DNA of 64,000 bases, from NCBI RefSeq assembly GCF_900104615.1, contig NZ_LT629939.1:221616-285615 (forward strand), given 5' to 3'. The stretch is from Merdimmobilis hominis. Its GTDB lineage: Bacteria; Bacillota; Clostridia; Oscillospirales; Ruminococcaceae. A program made the position numbers and the translations under genes. Below the pieces are notes generated by a model that had not been told where the DNA came from, did no database searches, and was given only the letters and a program-made list of their open reading frames with translations. Below, one piece after another: positions 1 to 8,204 of this stretch (position 1 is the stretch's first letter; each line of letters opens with the position of its first letter).

Positions 1-1122
1 CCCCTCCCACCCTTGTGCGGTGAGAAGAGCCGCAGTTTTTCCCGCCTTCCCCGGCCGGGAGGCGGCAAACCCCATGGCCAGGGCAAGGGGCGAACCGGCG
101 CCGCAGCCGTCCACCCCTTTCATCAGCAGGCCAGCCCCCAAGCTGAGGCAGCCGCTTTCCACAAACACAGAGGCTTTTTCCTTTTTTAAGGTGTAAAGCA
201 CCCCGCGCCAGGGGCATCCCGGGCAGAGCTGGGGCGGCCGGGCGGGCAGATCCGGGGAAATGGTCTCTTCGGGCGCCCAGGGGAGGCCGGGTTCCACTGG
301 GATTCCCGCCTCGGCCAGGATGGGGGCGAGGTACCGGCCTTTTTCCAGGAGGTAAAGATGCTCCACCGATTGGGAGAACCGGCGGATCTCCTCCAGGTTT
401 ACCGGCCAGCCCATCCCCAGCTGGAGGACTGCGAGACGCTCCATCTGAGGGACGCTGTGGGCCATTCCGCCGGTGACGATCAGGCCGGTCTCCCCCTCCC
501 CTTTTCTAGTGACACAAGGGGAAACTTCCAGCCAGGAGAGCAGCGCCTTCCGCCGTTCTGCCAACTGTATTTTCTGTTTTTCCGCCCCGGGAAGCCGGAC
601 AAACCGGCCGCTCTCCCGCTGGTAATCCAGGAGAGAGGCGCTCTGCCCTTGTGGAAACTCCACCATGCTGGCGGCATCCAGCAGCCATGGGCCCACTTCG
701 GCCAGCACCGGCGCGGCGATCTTCCCGGAGAGGGCAAAGCCTTCCCCCAGGAGACTGGCGCAGTCCTGGGGCACAGCGGGGGTCAACAAGGGGAGCTCCA
801 GCTGCTGCGCCAAAGGACGCAGGTCTGCGGGCGGCGCATCCTCTTGCCCCACCAAAAGAAAGAGGATCCCTCCACCACAGCCCAGATCGCTGATCCGGCT
901 CAAAACGCCGGCGGAGGACGCCGACAAAACGCAGAGAGCCCTCGCTCCGGCGATAGATGTGCCAAAGGCCCGGTCAATGGCCTCCTCAGGGCGGGAGCAA
1001 CCGGGTTCCTCAAGCAAATCCAAAAGGGAGGCAGTCTCCTGACGCCTCTCCCCAAAAACAAAACACACCTGGCCCTTCGCTGCTTGGGCGAGAGCTTCCC
1101 GCCCGGATTTCCATTCTTTCAC
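1..1122 (-). CDS. Indolepyruvate:ferredoxin oxidoreductase alpha-like protein (partial, C-terminus off window)
   Basis: The open frame continues through base 1, so the C-terminal part is missing; 374 residues are visible. The N-terminal 180 residues resemble the pyrimidine-binding domain of IorA (segment SIAGARALCVLSAS). A CPGCPWRG motif at about residue 300 matches the CPGCPHR signature that opens the TPP-binding domain, followed by ESGCLSLGAG and DGCGAGSPLALAMGF, the cofactor-binding region. IorA oxidatively decarboxylates arylpyruvates to acyl-CoA, reducing ferredoxin in anaerobes. The N-terminal domain is divergent and the CPGC motif lies earlier than I would expect in IorA, so the substrate may differ. 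GTG at 1122 is chosen because the AAGGGGG Shine-Dalgarno site, which overlaps the stop of mnmM, is 9 bases upstream; the ATG at 1131 abuts it. Probably last in the ytqA-mnmM transcript unless iorB follows. Confidence 0.75.
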   Translation of the reverse strand, partial: MKEWKSGREALAQAAKGQVCFVFGERRQETASLLDLLEEPGCSRPEEAIDRAFGTSIAGARALCVLSASSAGVLSRISDLGCGGGILFLLVGQEDAPPADLRPLAQQLELPLLTPAVPQDCASLLGEGFALSGKIAAPVLAEVGPWLLDAASMVEFPQGQSASLLDYQRESGRFVRLPGAEKQKIQLAERRKALLSWLEVSPCVTRKGEGETGLIVTGGMAHSVPQMERLAVLQLGMGWPVNLEEIRRFSQSVEHLYLLEKGRYLAPILAEAGIPVEPGLPWAPEETISPDLPARPPQLCPGCPWRGVLYTLKKEKASVFVESGCLSLGAGLLMKGVDGCGAGSPLALAMGFAASRPGKAGKTAALLTAQGWEG

Positions 1123-1136
1123 CGAGATCATCCCCC

Positions 1137-1700
1137 TTATTTCTTGCGCTGTATGGCCACCAAAAACGGGGCGGAGGGCTGGTTGAGCAGCCGGTAGAAA
1201 AAGCTGTCAAACCGCCTGCTGTCCAGGCCCGCGGCAAGCCTCTGAACCAGCTCCCCCTCCAAGGCGCCCTCCCCATGGCCGGGGTAAACTGCCACCACCA
1301 GGACGCCGCCCGGTTTGAGCATCTCAGTCGCTGTCTGGATGGCGGAAAGGCTGGTCTCATGGCGGGTGGTCACCGCCTTGTCGCTGTGGGGCAGGTACCC
1401 CAGGTTGAACATCCCCCCATCGATGGGGCCCGTCACAAATTCCTTCACCCGGCTGTGGCAGGCGTGGATGAGGGTGTAATTCTCCCGGGCACCCCACTCT
1501 TTTAGATGTTTTCGGGTGCTCTTTACCGCCTCCTCTTGGATGTCAAAGGCGTAAACATGCCCCTCTTCCAGCCATTGGGAGAGGAAAAAGGTATCGTGGC
1601 CGTTGCCCATGGTGAAGTCCACCGCCACCCCGTCCCGCGGGACCAATTGGGTGATGAACTGCTTGGCCACATCTAATATTGAAGTCATGCTATAATCCAT
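1137..1700 (-). CDS. mnmM: tRNA nm5s2U34 methyltransferase MnmM (YtqB family)
   Basis: A 187-residue class I SAM methyltransferase. Motif I reads VDFTMGNGHDT (about residues 28-38), the acidic end of beta2 is YAFDIQ, and the FNLGYLPHSDK segment is the hallmark of the YtqB/MnmM family. In Bacillus and Staphylococcus this enzyme methylates the aminomethyl group of wobble uridine in tRNA to complete mnm5s2U. The ATG at 1700 follows GGAGGAAGAAC, an ideal Shine-Dalgarno site, and lies inside the end of the upstream radical SAM gene (11-base overlap), so the two are translationally coupled. The ytqA-ytqB order is conserved in Firmicutes. Confidence 0.88.
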   Translation of the reverse strand: MDYSMTSILDVAKQFITQLVPRDGVAVDFTMGNGHDTFFLSQWLEEGHVYAFDIQEEAVKSTRKHLKEWGARENYTLIHACHSRVKEFVTGPIDGGMFNLGYLPHSDKAVTTRHETSLSAIQTATEMLKPGGVLVVAVYPGHGEGALEGELVQRLAAGLDSRRFDSFFYRLLNQPSAPFLVAIQRKK

Positions 1701-2646
1701 GTTCTTCCTCCCGGTATTTTTTCCCCTGCCAGCTGTCCCGCCGGGCAAGTTCCTTGTCAATCTCGTTGAGCACCTCCCGCTTGCGGACGCTCCACAAGGG
1801 GCCGATCAGCTTTTCCCGGTCCCCGTCGCCGGTGAGCCGCTGGATTACCACCTGGGGCGGCAGAAGCTCCAGCTGGTCGCAGACCACCGAGACATATTCC
1901 TCCCGGGTGAGCAGCGGGAATTCCCCCGCCCGGTATTGATCTGCGAGAACGGTGCCTTCCAGCACATGGAGCAGGTGGATCTTGATTCCCTGGATGGGCA
2001 GGCGGGCCAGCTGTTCCGCCGTCTTTCGCATCTCGTCCAAGCTCTCGCCGGGGAGACCGTTGATGATGTGGACACAGACCGGGATGCCCCTTTGGTGCAG
2101 CTTCCAAAACCCCTCCAAAAACTCCGCCGTGGTGTGGCCCCGGTTGATCCGTTCCCCCGTCTCGTCTGAAAAGGATTGGAGGCCCAGCTCCACCGTCAGA
2201 TCGGTGCGGCGGGAGAGGTCTTCCAGATAGCCGCAGACCTCATCGGGGAGGCAGTCCGCCCGGGTCGCGATGGCAAGGCCCACCACCCCTGGGAACTTCA
2301 GCACCGGCTCAAACCGCTCCCGCAGAATCTCCACCGGGGCATAGGTGTTTGTCCGGGCCTGAAAATAGGGGATGTACTGGGCTTTCGGCCACTTTTGATG
2401 GAGAATGGCCTTCTGCTCCTCAAATTGCCGTGCCAGGCTGTGGGAGGGGTCACCGGCAAAATCCCCGCTCCCTTGGCTGGAGCAGTAGGTGCAGCCCCCC
2501 ACCCCTTTGGTCCCATCCATGTTGGGGCAGGTGAACCCGGCGTTGAGGGGCACTTTAAACACCCGCCCGCCGTACCGGTGGCGGAGGTGGTAATGCAGCG
2601 TGTGGTAGCGCTTGTTGTCGTCGCTGTAAGCAAAAGGATTCTGCAA
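1690..2646 (-). CDS. ytqA: Radical SAM protein, YtqA / TIGR01212 family
   Basis: A 318-residue radical SAM enzyme of the Elp3-like branch. The cluster-binding cysteines occur as C-x11-C-x2-C (CPNMDGTKGVGGCTYC), followed by GSGDF and a TIM-barrel with GLQSF and HIINGLPGES segments. The family is found beside mnmM in many Firmicutes; its substrate is not established, though a tRNA role is a reasonable inference from the neighbour. The chosen start is TTG at 2646, because AAAGGAGGG stands 7 bases upstream and the length then matches the family (about 312-322 residues); the longer reading frame upstream has no ribosome-binding site. Confidence 0.85.
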   Translation of the reverse strand: MQNPFAYSDDNKRYHTLHYHLRHRYGGRVFKVPLNAGFTCPNMDGTKGVGGCTYCSSQGSGDFAGDPSHSLARQFEEQKAILHQKWPKAQYIPYFQARTNTYAPVEILRERFEPVLKFPGVVGLAIATRADCLPDEVCGYLEDLSRRTDLTVELGLQSFSDETGERINRGHTTAEFLEGFWKLHQRGIPVCVHIINGLPGESLDEMRKTAEQLARLPIQGIKIHLLHVLEGTVLADQYRAGEFPLLTREEYVSVVCDQLELLPPQVVIQRLTGDGDREKLIGPLWSVRKREVLNEIDKELARRDSWQGKKYREEEHGL

Positions 2647-2675
2647 GCTGTCTCCCTCCTTTTCTCTTCCTACAA

Positions 2676-2704
2676 ATTGTAGTGCATTCCCACCTATTTT
2701 GCAA
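2676..2704 (-). promoter_or_regulatory. Sigma-A promoter of ytqA-mnmM
   Basis: On the minus strand TTGCAA (2704-2699) and TACAAT (2681-2676) are separated by 17 bases, about 30 bases upstream of the TTG start. The spacing and hexamers fit a housekeeping promoter. Confidence 0.6.
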
Positions 2705-2836
2705 GGGAGGGGATTTCGCCTGGAAGTTCCCCTTCCCATTTCATTTTCCAATGGATAATTTGGGAAAAGGCGGCCTTGCCTCTACCCTTTCTTCGTCAAA
2801 TGTATTATAATATAAGAAATGAAAGGGGGGATTCTT

Positions 2837-4540
2837 GTGGTATTTACCGGAATCGGCGCATCCTCTGGTCTGGCTTTGGCCCCGGCTTTCTGCCTGACAT
2901 CCAAACGGGGGCCTGTGGGAAGGGCTTCCTCCCGCAGTTTTGAGGAGGCCCGTGAGCAGCTAAAACGGCAGTATGACCAATCCATTGCCGCCCTGACCGG
3001 TGCTGGCCGCCGGGCTGAGGCGGAGGTTCTCCTCTGCCACCGGGAGATGGTATCAGACGTCCTGCTGGAAGAACGGGTCAACCAGGGGCTGATCCAGGGA
3101 TTGGACCCCGCCGCCGCAGTGGAAAAAGCCTGCCACATCCTATGCCAGATGCTGGCCCAGGTAAATTCCGACTACATCCGCCAGCGGGCGGAGGATCTAA
3201 AAGATGTGTGCAGCCGGCTGATCTCCCTCCTGTGCCAGGAGGAGCTCCCCTCCCTGGCTGGTCTGGAGCGGGAGGTGGTTCTGGTCGCCCACCAGCTTTC
3301 CCCCGCTGACCTGGCAACCGCCGACCTCGCCTGCATCAAAGGGATTGTCCTCGCCGGGGGAACCCTGACCTCCCACATCGCCATTCTGGCCTGCAGCTTG
3401 GGAATTCCCGCTGTGGTGGGCTGCCCCCACGCTGTGGAGGCGGCCAAATCCGGGGAGCCCCTCTTTTTGGATGGAGCATCTGGCAAGGTGGAATGCGGAC
3501 TCACCCATCGGCGGAAAACCGAACTGGCCCGCCTAGTCAAAGAGGAAGGGGAACGCGTCCGCCAGCTGGCCCAGCAGGCCCTCCTCCCCTCCGTTACAGC
3601 GGATGGGCTTCCCATCCGGGTGGAGAGCAGCATCTCCGACAGCCGAACCGCACAAAAATCGGTGGAGTACGCCGCTGACGCGGTGGGCCTATTGCGCACC
3701 GAATTCCTCTTCCACAACCGGGAATCCCTTCCCGGCGAGGAGGAACAGCTTCAATATTACCTAGAGATCGCCCGGCAGCTAGGGGGACAGAGATTCACCA
3801 TCCGCACCCTGGACATCGGCGGGGATAAGCCCTCCCCCTGCATTCCCATCCCCAAAGAGGAGAACCCATTTCTTGGGACGCGGGGCATCCGGCTCACCCT
3901 GCGCCAACCTGAAATCCTCTTGTGCCAGCTGCGGGCCATCCTTCGGGCCAGCGCCCAGGCGGACATCCAGGTCATGTACCCTATGATCACCTCTTTGGAA
4001 GAGCTTCAGGCCGCCAAGCAATGGATGGACACCGCTAAAAAACAGCTGGCCCAGGAGGGGCTCCCCTTTGATCCTGCCATCCGGGAGGGCATTATGGTGG
4101 AGGTCCCATCCGCCGCCCTCCTGTGCGACCTACTGGCTCCCCACTGCGATTTTTTCAGCATCGGCAGCAACGATTTGGCCCAATACCTGCTGGCCGCCGA
4201 CCGCAATGGGGAATGCCTTCCCCAGCTGGGGAGCTACCTCCACCCCGCGGTTCTGCGGGTGATTCAGATGGTGCTGGACCGCGCCGCTGAAGAGGGGATT
4301 CCCTGCTCCCTCTGCGGGGAGATGGCAAAAGATCCGCTGGCTACCCCTCTCCTCCTGGGGATGGGCCTGACCAACTTTGTGGTGACTCCCGCAGCCATCC
4401 CCGCCTTAAAAGAGGGGATCTCTAGGCTGGATACCGGCGTCTGCCGCAGGATCGCCCGCCAAGCCCTCGCCTGTTCCACCGCCGGGGAAGTGGTCCGCCT
4501 TCTCCAGATGGAAAAAGGACAGACCGTCCCCGCCCGATAA
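2837..4540 (+). CDS. ptsI: Phosphoenolpyruvate-protein phosphotransferase, PTS enzyme I
   Basis: The 567-residue product has the full enzyme I architecture: HPr-binding helical domain, swivelling phosphohistidine domain with GGTLTSHIAIL (His180 is the phosphorylated histidine), and the PEP-binding TIM barrel with TIRTLDIGGDK, GSNDLAQY and the active-site CGEMAKDP (Cys493). It takes phosphate from PEP and passes it to HPr in the cytoplasm, the first step of all PTS sugar uptake. GTG at 2837 is preferred: GAAAGGGGGG lies 6 bases before it, while the ATG at 2819 has no such site. A TATAAT at 2806-2811 is a likely -10 box. No ptsH or EII gene is adjacent, so the gene is monocistronic. Confidence 0.95.
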   Translation: MVFTGIGASSGLALAPAFCLTSKRGPVGRASSRSFEEAREQLKRQYDQSIAALTGAGRRAEAEVLLCHREMVSDVLLEERVNQGLIQGLDPAAAVEKACHILCQMLAQVNSDYIRQRAEDLKDVCSRLISLLCQEELPSLAGLEREVVLVAHQLSPADLATADLACIKGIVLAGGTLTSHIAILACSLGIPAVVGCPHAVEAAKSGEPLFLDGASGKVECGLTHRRKTELARLVKEEGERVRQLAQQALLPSVTADGLPIRVESSISDSRTAQKSVEYAADAVGLLRTEFLFHNRESLPGEEEQLQYYLEIARQLGGQRFTIRTLDIGGDKPSPCIPIPKEENPFLGTRGIRLTLRQPEILLCQLRAILRASAQADIQVMYPMITSLEELQAAKQWMDTAKKQLAQEGLPFDPAIREGIMVEVPSAALLCDLLAPHCDFFSIGSNDLAQYLLAADRNGECLPQLGSYLHPAVLRVIQMVLDRAAEEGIPCSLCGEMAKDPLATPLLLGMGLTNFVVTPAAIPALKEGISRLDTGVCRRIARQALACSTAGEVVRLLQMEKGQTVPAR

Positions 4541-4547
4541 ACCGACG

Positions 4548-4587
4548 CCCCCGCTCCTGTCCATTCGGAGCGGGGGATTTTGTTTTG
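4548..4587 (+). terminator. Rho-independent terminator of ptsI
   Basis: A perfect 10-bp stem (CCCCCGCTCC with GGAGCGGGGG, 9-base loop) is followed by ATTTTGTTTT, eight bases after the ptsI stop. Confidence 0.9.
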
Positions 4588-4632
4588 CCCGCGGCTGCTT
4601 GCTTTTTTTTGTAAAATTCGATCCGTATTCCC

Positions 4633-4686
4633 TTGACTTTTGGCAAAGCTCTGGTATACTAAAATTAGTTGAAATTTCAACTAATT
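4633..4686 (+). promoter_or_regulatory. MarR-gene promoter with 24-bp perfect palindromic operator
   Basis: TTGACT (4633-4638), a 16-base spacer and TATACT (4655-4660) preceded by TG (extended -10) form a strong sigma-A promoter. Directly downstream, 4663-4686 is a perfect 24-bp palindrome with half-site AATTAGTTGAAA. The predicted start of transcription, near 4667, lies inside it. This is the arrangement expected for autorepression by the MarR dimer encoded next. Confidence 0.8.
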
Positions 4687-4700
4687 GGAGGCTGATATCC

Positions 4701-5144
4701 ATGCTCAAAAGCGAGATCCTGCGGGAAATTGGCGCCCTTTCCCGCTCCATCCACAGCATCAACGATGCCGCGCTTCGCACCTACGGATTGCAGCGGGGGC
4801 AATTCCCCTTCCTCACCCGGATCTGTGAATCCCCCGGTATCACCCCCACCCAACTAGCCGCCGTGCTGCGGATGGACAAAACCACCACAACCAAGGCGGT
4901 GCAAAAGCTGGTCGAGATCGGCCTTGTCGCCAAAGAGCCCGATCCCCGGGACAAGCGGGGGTTCCGCCTGTTCCCCACAGGGGAGGCTCTTCGGCTGTAC
5001 CAGACGATCCTCGACCTAGAAAACCACAATATTGAAACCTGCTTTGCCGGGTTCTCCCCGGAGGAAGAATCCCTTGTGCTGGACTTGATACGCCGGATGC
5101 GGGAGAACAGCGACGAAGAATGGCAGAGGCTGAAACACCCTTAA
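4701..5144 (+). CDS. MarR family transcriptional regulator
   Basis: A 147-residue winged-helix protein of usual MarR length. The recognition helix region (TPTQLAAVLRMDKTTTTKAV, about residues 50-70) and the wing (DPRDKRGFRLFPT) are clear; dimerisation helices lie at both ends. Such proteins are dimeric repressors relieved by ligands, metals or oxidation; there is no obvious sensing cysteine, so the signal is unknown. ATG 4701 follows TTGGAGG. The perfect palindrome over its own promoter implies autoregulation, and the GNAT gene begins 13 bases after its stop, so the two form an operon. Confidence 0.92.
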   Translation: MLKSEILREIGALSRSIHSINDAALRTYGLQRGQFPFLTRICESPGITPTQLAAVLRMDKTTTTKAVQKLVEIGLVAKEPDPRDKRGFRLFPTGEALRLYQTILDLENHNIETCFAGFSPEEESLVLDLIRRMRENSDEEWQRLKHP

Positions 5145-5157
5145 GGAGGCATCCCCT

Positions 5158-5655
5158 ATGATCCGAAAAGCAGTAAAACAAGACGTGGAACCCATTATGG
5201 AGATCATCCGCGCCACCATTGAAGAGATGAAAAGCTACGGCAACACCCAGTGGAACGACCGTTACCCCCTGGCCTGCGATTTTGAAAAGGATGTGGAAAA
5301 CGGCGACCTCTATGTGGATGTGGCGGAAGACGGCTCCCTGGCTGGGTTTGTCTGCATCAATAGCGTAGAACCCCAAGAGTACTCCCCCATGCCCTGGAAG
5401 TACCAAGGCCCTGTCTTGGTCGCCCATCGGATGGCGGTCAACCCACTATACCGGCGCAAGGGGATCGGGACCAAGCTTCTCGCCTTTGCCGAGCAGACGG
5501 CGCGGGATGCCGGTGCCGTCGCCGTGCGCACCGACACCAACTCCGTTAACGCCAAGATGAACGCCTTGTTCTGCAAATTGGGCTATGAGCTGGTTGGGCA
5601 GATTTCCCTTTTTGAGAACCCACATCTTTTCAATTGTTATGAAAAGCGGGTTTAG
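5158..5655 (+). CDS. GNAT family N-acetyltransferase
   Basis: A 165-residue single-domain acetyltransferase. The acetyl-CoA binding loop is present in MAVNPLYRRKGIGTKLLAFAE (about residues 92-112: the R/Q-x-x-G-x-G/A motif), followed by the DTNSVNAKMNALFCKLGY segment typical of ribosomal-protein or small-amine acetyltransferases. The acceptor cannot be told from sequence. It has an AAGGAGG site overlapping the end of the MarR gene and is probably co-repressed with it. Confidence 0.88.
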   Translation: MIRKAVKQDVEPIMEIIRATIEEMKSYGNTQWNDRYPLACDFEKDVENGDLYVDVAEDGSLAGFVCINSVEPQEYSPMPWKYQGPVLVAHRMAVNPLYRRKGIGTKLLAFAEQTARDAGAVAVRTDTNSVNAKMNALFCKLGYELVGQISLFENPHLFNCYEKRV

Positions 5656-5723
5656 CCCTGCCTTTTTTGCCCATATTTGTGTCATCGGCCCTATGTTTCC
5701 CCCAATTTTACTGCCTCGAACCC

Positions 5724-5752
5724 TTGCATAATTGGAAAATTAATGTTAGAAT
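5724..5752 (+). promoter_or_regulatory. Promoter of the manganese riboswitch-mntP unit
   Basis: TTGCAT (5724-5729), 17-base spacer and TAGAAT (5747-5752) with an upstream TG form an extended -10 promoter ending just before the riboswitch aptamer. Confidence 0.6.
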
Positions 5753-5756
5753 GGGC

Positions 5757-5884
5757 TAAGATAAGGGAGTAGTTGGCGCAAAATTGCGTAACCCAGTCAA
5801 CAAACTGGCCCTGCTTTGGGCCTGGCTGTGTTTGAAACAACGAGACTTGTCCCCGCTAAACAGCGGGGCAGGTCTCTTTTTTTG
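5757..5884 (+). promoter_or_regulatory. yybP-ykoY manganese riboswitch with terminator
   Basis: The leader begins with an AAGGGAGTAG element, contains a central paired region (CCCTGC...GGGCCTGGC) and closes with CGAGACTTGTCC, the recurring features of the yybP-ykoY aptamer. The 3' part can instead form a terminator: GAGACTTGTCCCCGCT pairs with AGCGGGGCAGGTCTC and is followed by seven T (5842-5884). In this family Mn2+ binding disrupts the terminator, switching on export. The gene downstream is mntP, a classical partner, which supports the call. Confidence 0.85.
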
Positions 5885-5939
5885 TGTTTCAGGACGCGCA
5901 TTCAACCAGGAAAGGGGAAAACATATGAGTTTTTAGGAA

Positions 5940-6491
5940 TTGATTCTGCTGGCGGTGGGCCTCTCCATGGACGCCTTCGCCGTCTCCATCTGCAAGGGGC
6001 TTTCGGTGCGCAAAGCAGGTGCGCGGGAGAGCGCCATCACCGGTTTGTATTTCGGCGGATTCCAGGCGATGATGCCGCTGGCCGGTTATTCCCTTGCCAC
6101 CCATTTTTCTCAAATGATCACCAGTGTGGATCATTGGATCGCCTTTATCCTGTTAGGGCTCATCGGCGGCAACATGATCAAAGAAGCCTCCAGCGGGTGC
6201 GAGGAATGCGAACGGATGGATTCCTCCTTTGGCTGGCGGGCGATGCTGCCCATGGCCATCGCCACCTCCATCGACGCCTTGGCCATTGGAGTGACACTCG
6301 CCTTTTTGGAGGTAGATATCCTTCCCTCGGTGACCTTGATCGGCATCACCACCTTCTTATTCTCCGCCGCTGGGGTGAAGATCGGCAACCTGTTCGGAGC
6401 CAAGTACAGCACCCGGGCCGAACTGTTCGGCGGGGTGATCCTGGTGCTGATGGGGGGCAAAATCTTGATGGAGCACCTGGGCATTGTGTAA
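5940..6491 (+). CDS. mntP: Manganese efflux pump MntP, with an amber codon near the expected start
   Basis: The protein is a small six-helix exporter with the two diagnostic acidic motifs, GLSMDAFAVS and ATSIDALAIG, that bind Mn2+. It removes excess cytoplasmic manganese. The natural start appears to be ATG 5925, which has AAAGGGG 7 bases upstream and would encode M-S-F-x-E-L-I-L as in other MntP proteins, but codon 4 (5934-5936) is TAG where leucine is expected. The frame given here begins at the TTG at 5940, which has no ribosome-binding site at proper distance. Either translation restarts at 5940 (or GTG further on), the gene is inactivated, or the base is an error. TAG clearly serves as a stop in neighbouring genes (ytqA, GNAT). 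Confidence 0.75.
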   Translation: MILLAVGLSMDAFAVSICKGLSVRKAGARESAITGLYFGGFQAMMPLAGYSLATHFSQMITSVDHWIAFILLGLIGGNMIKEASSGCEECERMDSSFGWRAMLPMAIATSIDALAIGVTLAFLEVDILPSVTLIGITTFLFSAAGVKIGNLFGAKYSTRAELFGGVILVLMGGKILMEHLGIV

Positions 6492-6606
6492 CTTCATCTT
6501 CAAAAATAACAATTCCGCCTTACCCAACCAGGCAATTTTAAGCGCACCCGCTTAAAATTCCACAAATGTCTGAACTTATTTTCTGGACGGGATCTCTTTC
6601 TGCCAA

Positions 6607-6635
6607 TTGAAAAGGAATATATTAGATGTTATACT
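6607..6635 (+). promoter_or_regulatory. Extended -10 promoter of the M55 peptidase gene
   Basis: TTGAAA (6607-6612), a 17-base spacer and TATACT (6630-6635) preceded by TGT; 49 bases before the ATG. Confidence 0.75.
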
Positions 6636-6684
6636 ATAAATAGTAATGCAAGGGGGCTTTTGCCAAAAAACAGGAGGTTGTAAC

Positions 6685-7518
6685 ATGAAAAAAGCATTTA
6701 TCTCTGCTGATATTGAAGGGATGGAGGGCAACGTCTCTCGGCTGCAGTCCTGGAGATCTAAGCCTGACTACACCATTGCCCGCAAACGCTTAGCTGAGGA
6801 TGTCAACGCCGCTATTCGCGCCTGCTTTGACTCGGGTTACGATGAAGTCTATGTCTGTGATGGCCATGGCGACATGGAAAACCTAATTTTAGAAGACATG
6901 GACCCCCGCTGCAAGCTCATTTCCGGCTCCATGCGCAACTCTTTACAGATGGAAGGCATTGACAGCACCTTTGATGCTTACATCTCCTTCGGCCATGCCG
7001 GCGCCGGACAACATGTGGGCGGCGTGTATGACCACTGCTTCAACGGCTTTAAAATTTACAACCTGCGCTTCAACGGAGTAACCATGAACACCGAGACCGT
7101 TGCTGACGCTCTGGTGGCCGGTTTCTATGGGGTGCCTCTGGTCTGCTGCATCGGCGACGTTGCTCTGGCTGAGGAATGCAAAGCCTTTGTTCCCAACATG
7201 GAGACTGTTGTGGTGAAAGAGGGCATCACCCGCTACTCTGCCGTGTCGATTCACCCCACCGTTGCCCGCAAGAAAATCTATGACGGCGTCATGGCTGCTC
7301 TGGCCCGCCGGGATGAGATTAAGCCCCTGCGCCTGGACAACATGGAAGAGCTGACTATGGAAGTGGATTATAAGGATTCCAATTCCGCTGACGCTGCTGT
7401 GCTCATCCCTGGTGTCAAGAGGCTCAATCCCCGCTCCGTCTCCTTCACCGGCGACCCTGAGACCGTATTTAAGCTTCAAGAGGTGTTGCTGTACCGCCTG
7501 CTGGATGTGGTGGAATAG
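6685..7518 (+). CDS. M55 family D-aminopeptidase (DppA-like)
   Basis: A 277-residue zinc peptidase of the DppA family, which forms decamers and removes N-terminal D-amino acids from peptides. The metal ligands of Bacillus DppA are all recognisable: Asp9 and Glu11 in SADIEGMEG, His61 in CDGHGD and His104 in FGHAGAG, with the downstream NTETVADAL acidic position. ATG 6685 follows CAGGAGG; the in-frame upstream start at 6646 has none. It stands alone under its own strong promoter. A second M55 protein lies at 44374-45171; this one keeps the same motif set but shares limited sequence elsewhere. Peptidoglycan-derived D-amino acid peptides are a likely substrate (inference). Confidence 0.88.
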   Translation: MKKAFISADIEGMEGNVSRLQSWRSKPDYTIARKRLAEDVNAAIRACFDSGYDEVYVCDGHGDMENLILEDMDPRCKLISGSMRNSLQMEGIDSTFDAYISFGHAGAGQHVGGVYDHCFNGFKIYNLRFNGVTMNTETVADALVAGFYGVPLVCCIGDVALAEECKAFVPNMETVVVKEGITRYSAVSIHPTVARKKIYDGVMAALARRDEIKPLRLDNMEELTMEVDYKDSNSADAAVLIPGVKRLNPRSVSFTGDPETVFKLQEVLLYRLLDVVE

Positions 7519-7675
7519 GCAACAAAAAGCCGCTATTTTTGAACGGTGGGTCCCCTTTCCCTATTTGGAATCCGCATACTTTTTTCCAGTTGGGGAACAG
7601 TAGGGATGGAACCATTTACCCCATTTATGGGATGTCCCCGCCGGACATTCCACCAGAAAAAGGAGGCTGCAATTT

Positions 7676-8188
7676 ATGTTGGATCCAACCATTGTCACCC
7701 TATTAGACGACCAGTTCGGCAAGGAGCTGTTCTCCGCTTACCTTTATCTCTCCATGGCAAACTATTACGAGGAGGCCAGCCTAAACGGCTTTGCCAATTG
7801 GTTTTTTGTCCAGGCCCAGGAGGAACGGGACCACGCCATGCTGATCCGCACCTACCTGCTGGATAACAACGCCAAGATGAAGATGGGCGCCATCAAAAAC
7901 CCTGAAGGGGATTTTAAAGACTTCCTAGACCCTTTGAAGGCTTCCCTGGAACACGAGCAGTATGTAACCCGCTCCATCCATGAAATTTACGCTGCCGCCT
8001 ACCAGGCCAAGGATTTCCGCACCATGCAGTTCTTGGACTGGTTTGTGAAAGAACAGGGCGAAGAAGAAAAAACCGTTGAAGATCTGATCCAGCGGTTTGA
8101 ACTATTCGGCCGGGACCCCAAGGGCCTCTACTCCCTGGATCAGGAGCTGGGCGCCCGCACCTATGTCCAAGCAACTTTACAGGCTTAA
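7676..8188 (+). CDS. ftnA: Non-haem ferritin
   Basis: A 170-residue four-helix ferritin of normal length. Ferroxidase-centre residues are visible as Glu17 (FGKELFSAYLYLS), Glu50 and His53 (QAQEERDHAM), with a further glutamate in SLEHEQYVT and the KEQGEEEKT segment of helix D. It oxidises Fe2+ and stores it as a ferric mineral in a 24-subunit shell. ATG 7676 has AAAAAGGAGG upstream. The gene is monocistronic and closed by a long hairpin. I saw no clear Fur box in the 157-base leader. Confidence 0.93.
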   Translation: MLDPTIVTLLDDQFGKELFSAYLYLSMANYYEEASLNGFANWFFVQAQEERDHAMLIRTYLLDNNAKMKMGAIKNPEGDFKDFLDPLKASLEHEQYVTRSIHEIYAAAYQAKDFRTMQFLDWFVKEQGEEEKTVEDLIQRFELFGRDPKGLYSLDQELGARTYVQATLQA

Positions 8189-8204
8189 CTTCCCTATTTC
8201 CAGC

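Noticed and set aside
358-1505. Long plus-strand open frames over the first 1.5 kb
   Set aside because: They are antisense to the iorA-like and mnmM genes, have no ribosome-binding sites and give Pro/Gly/Arg-rich nonsense typical of GC-rich shadow frames.
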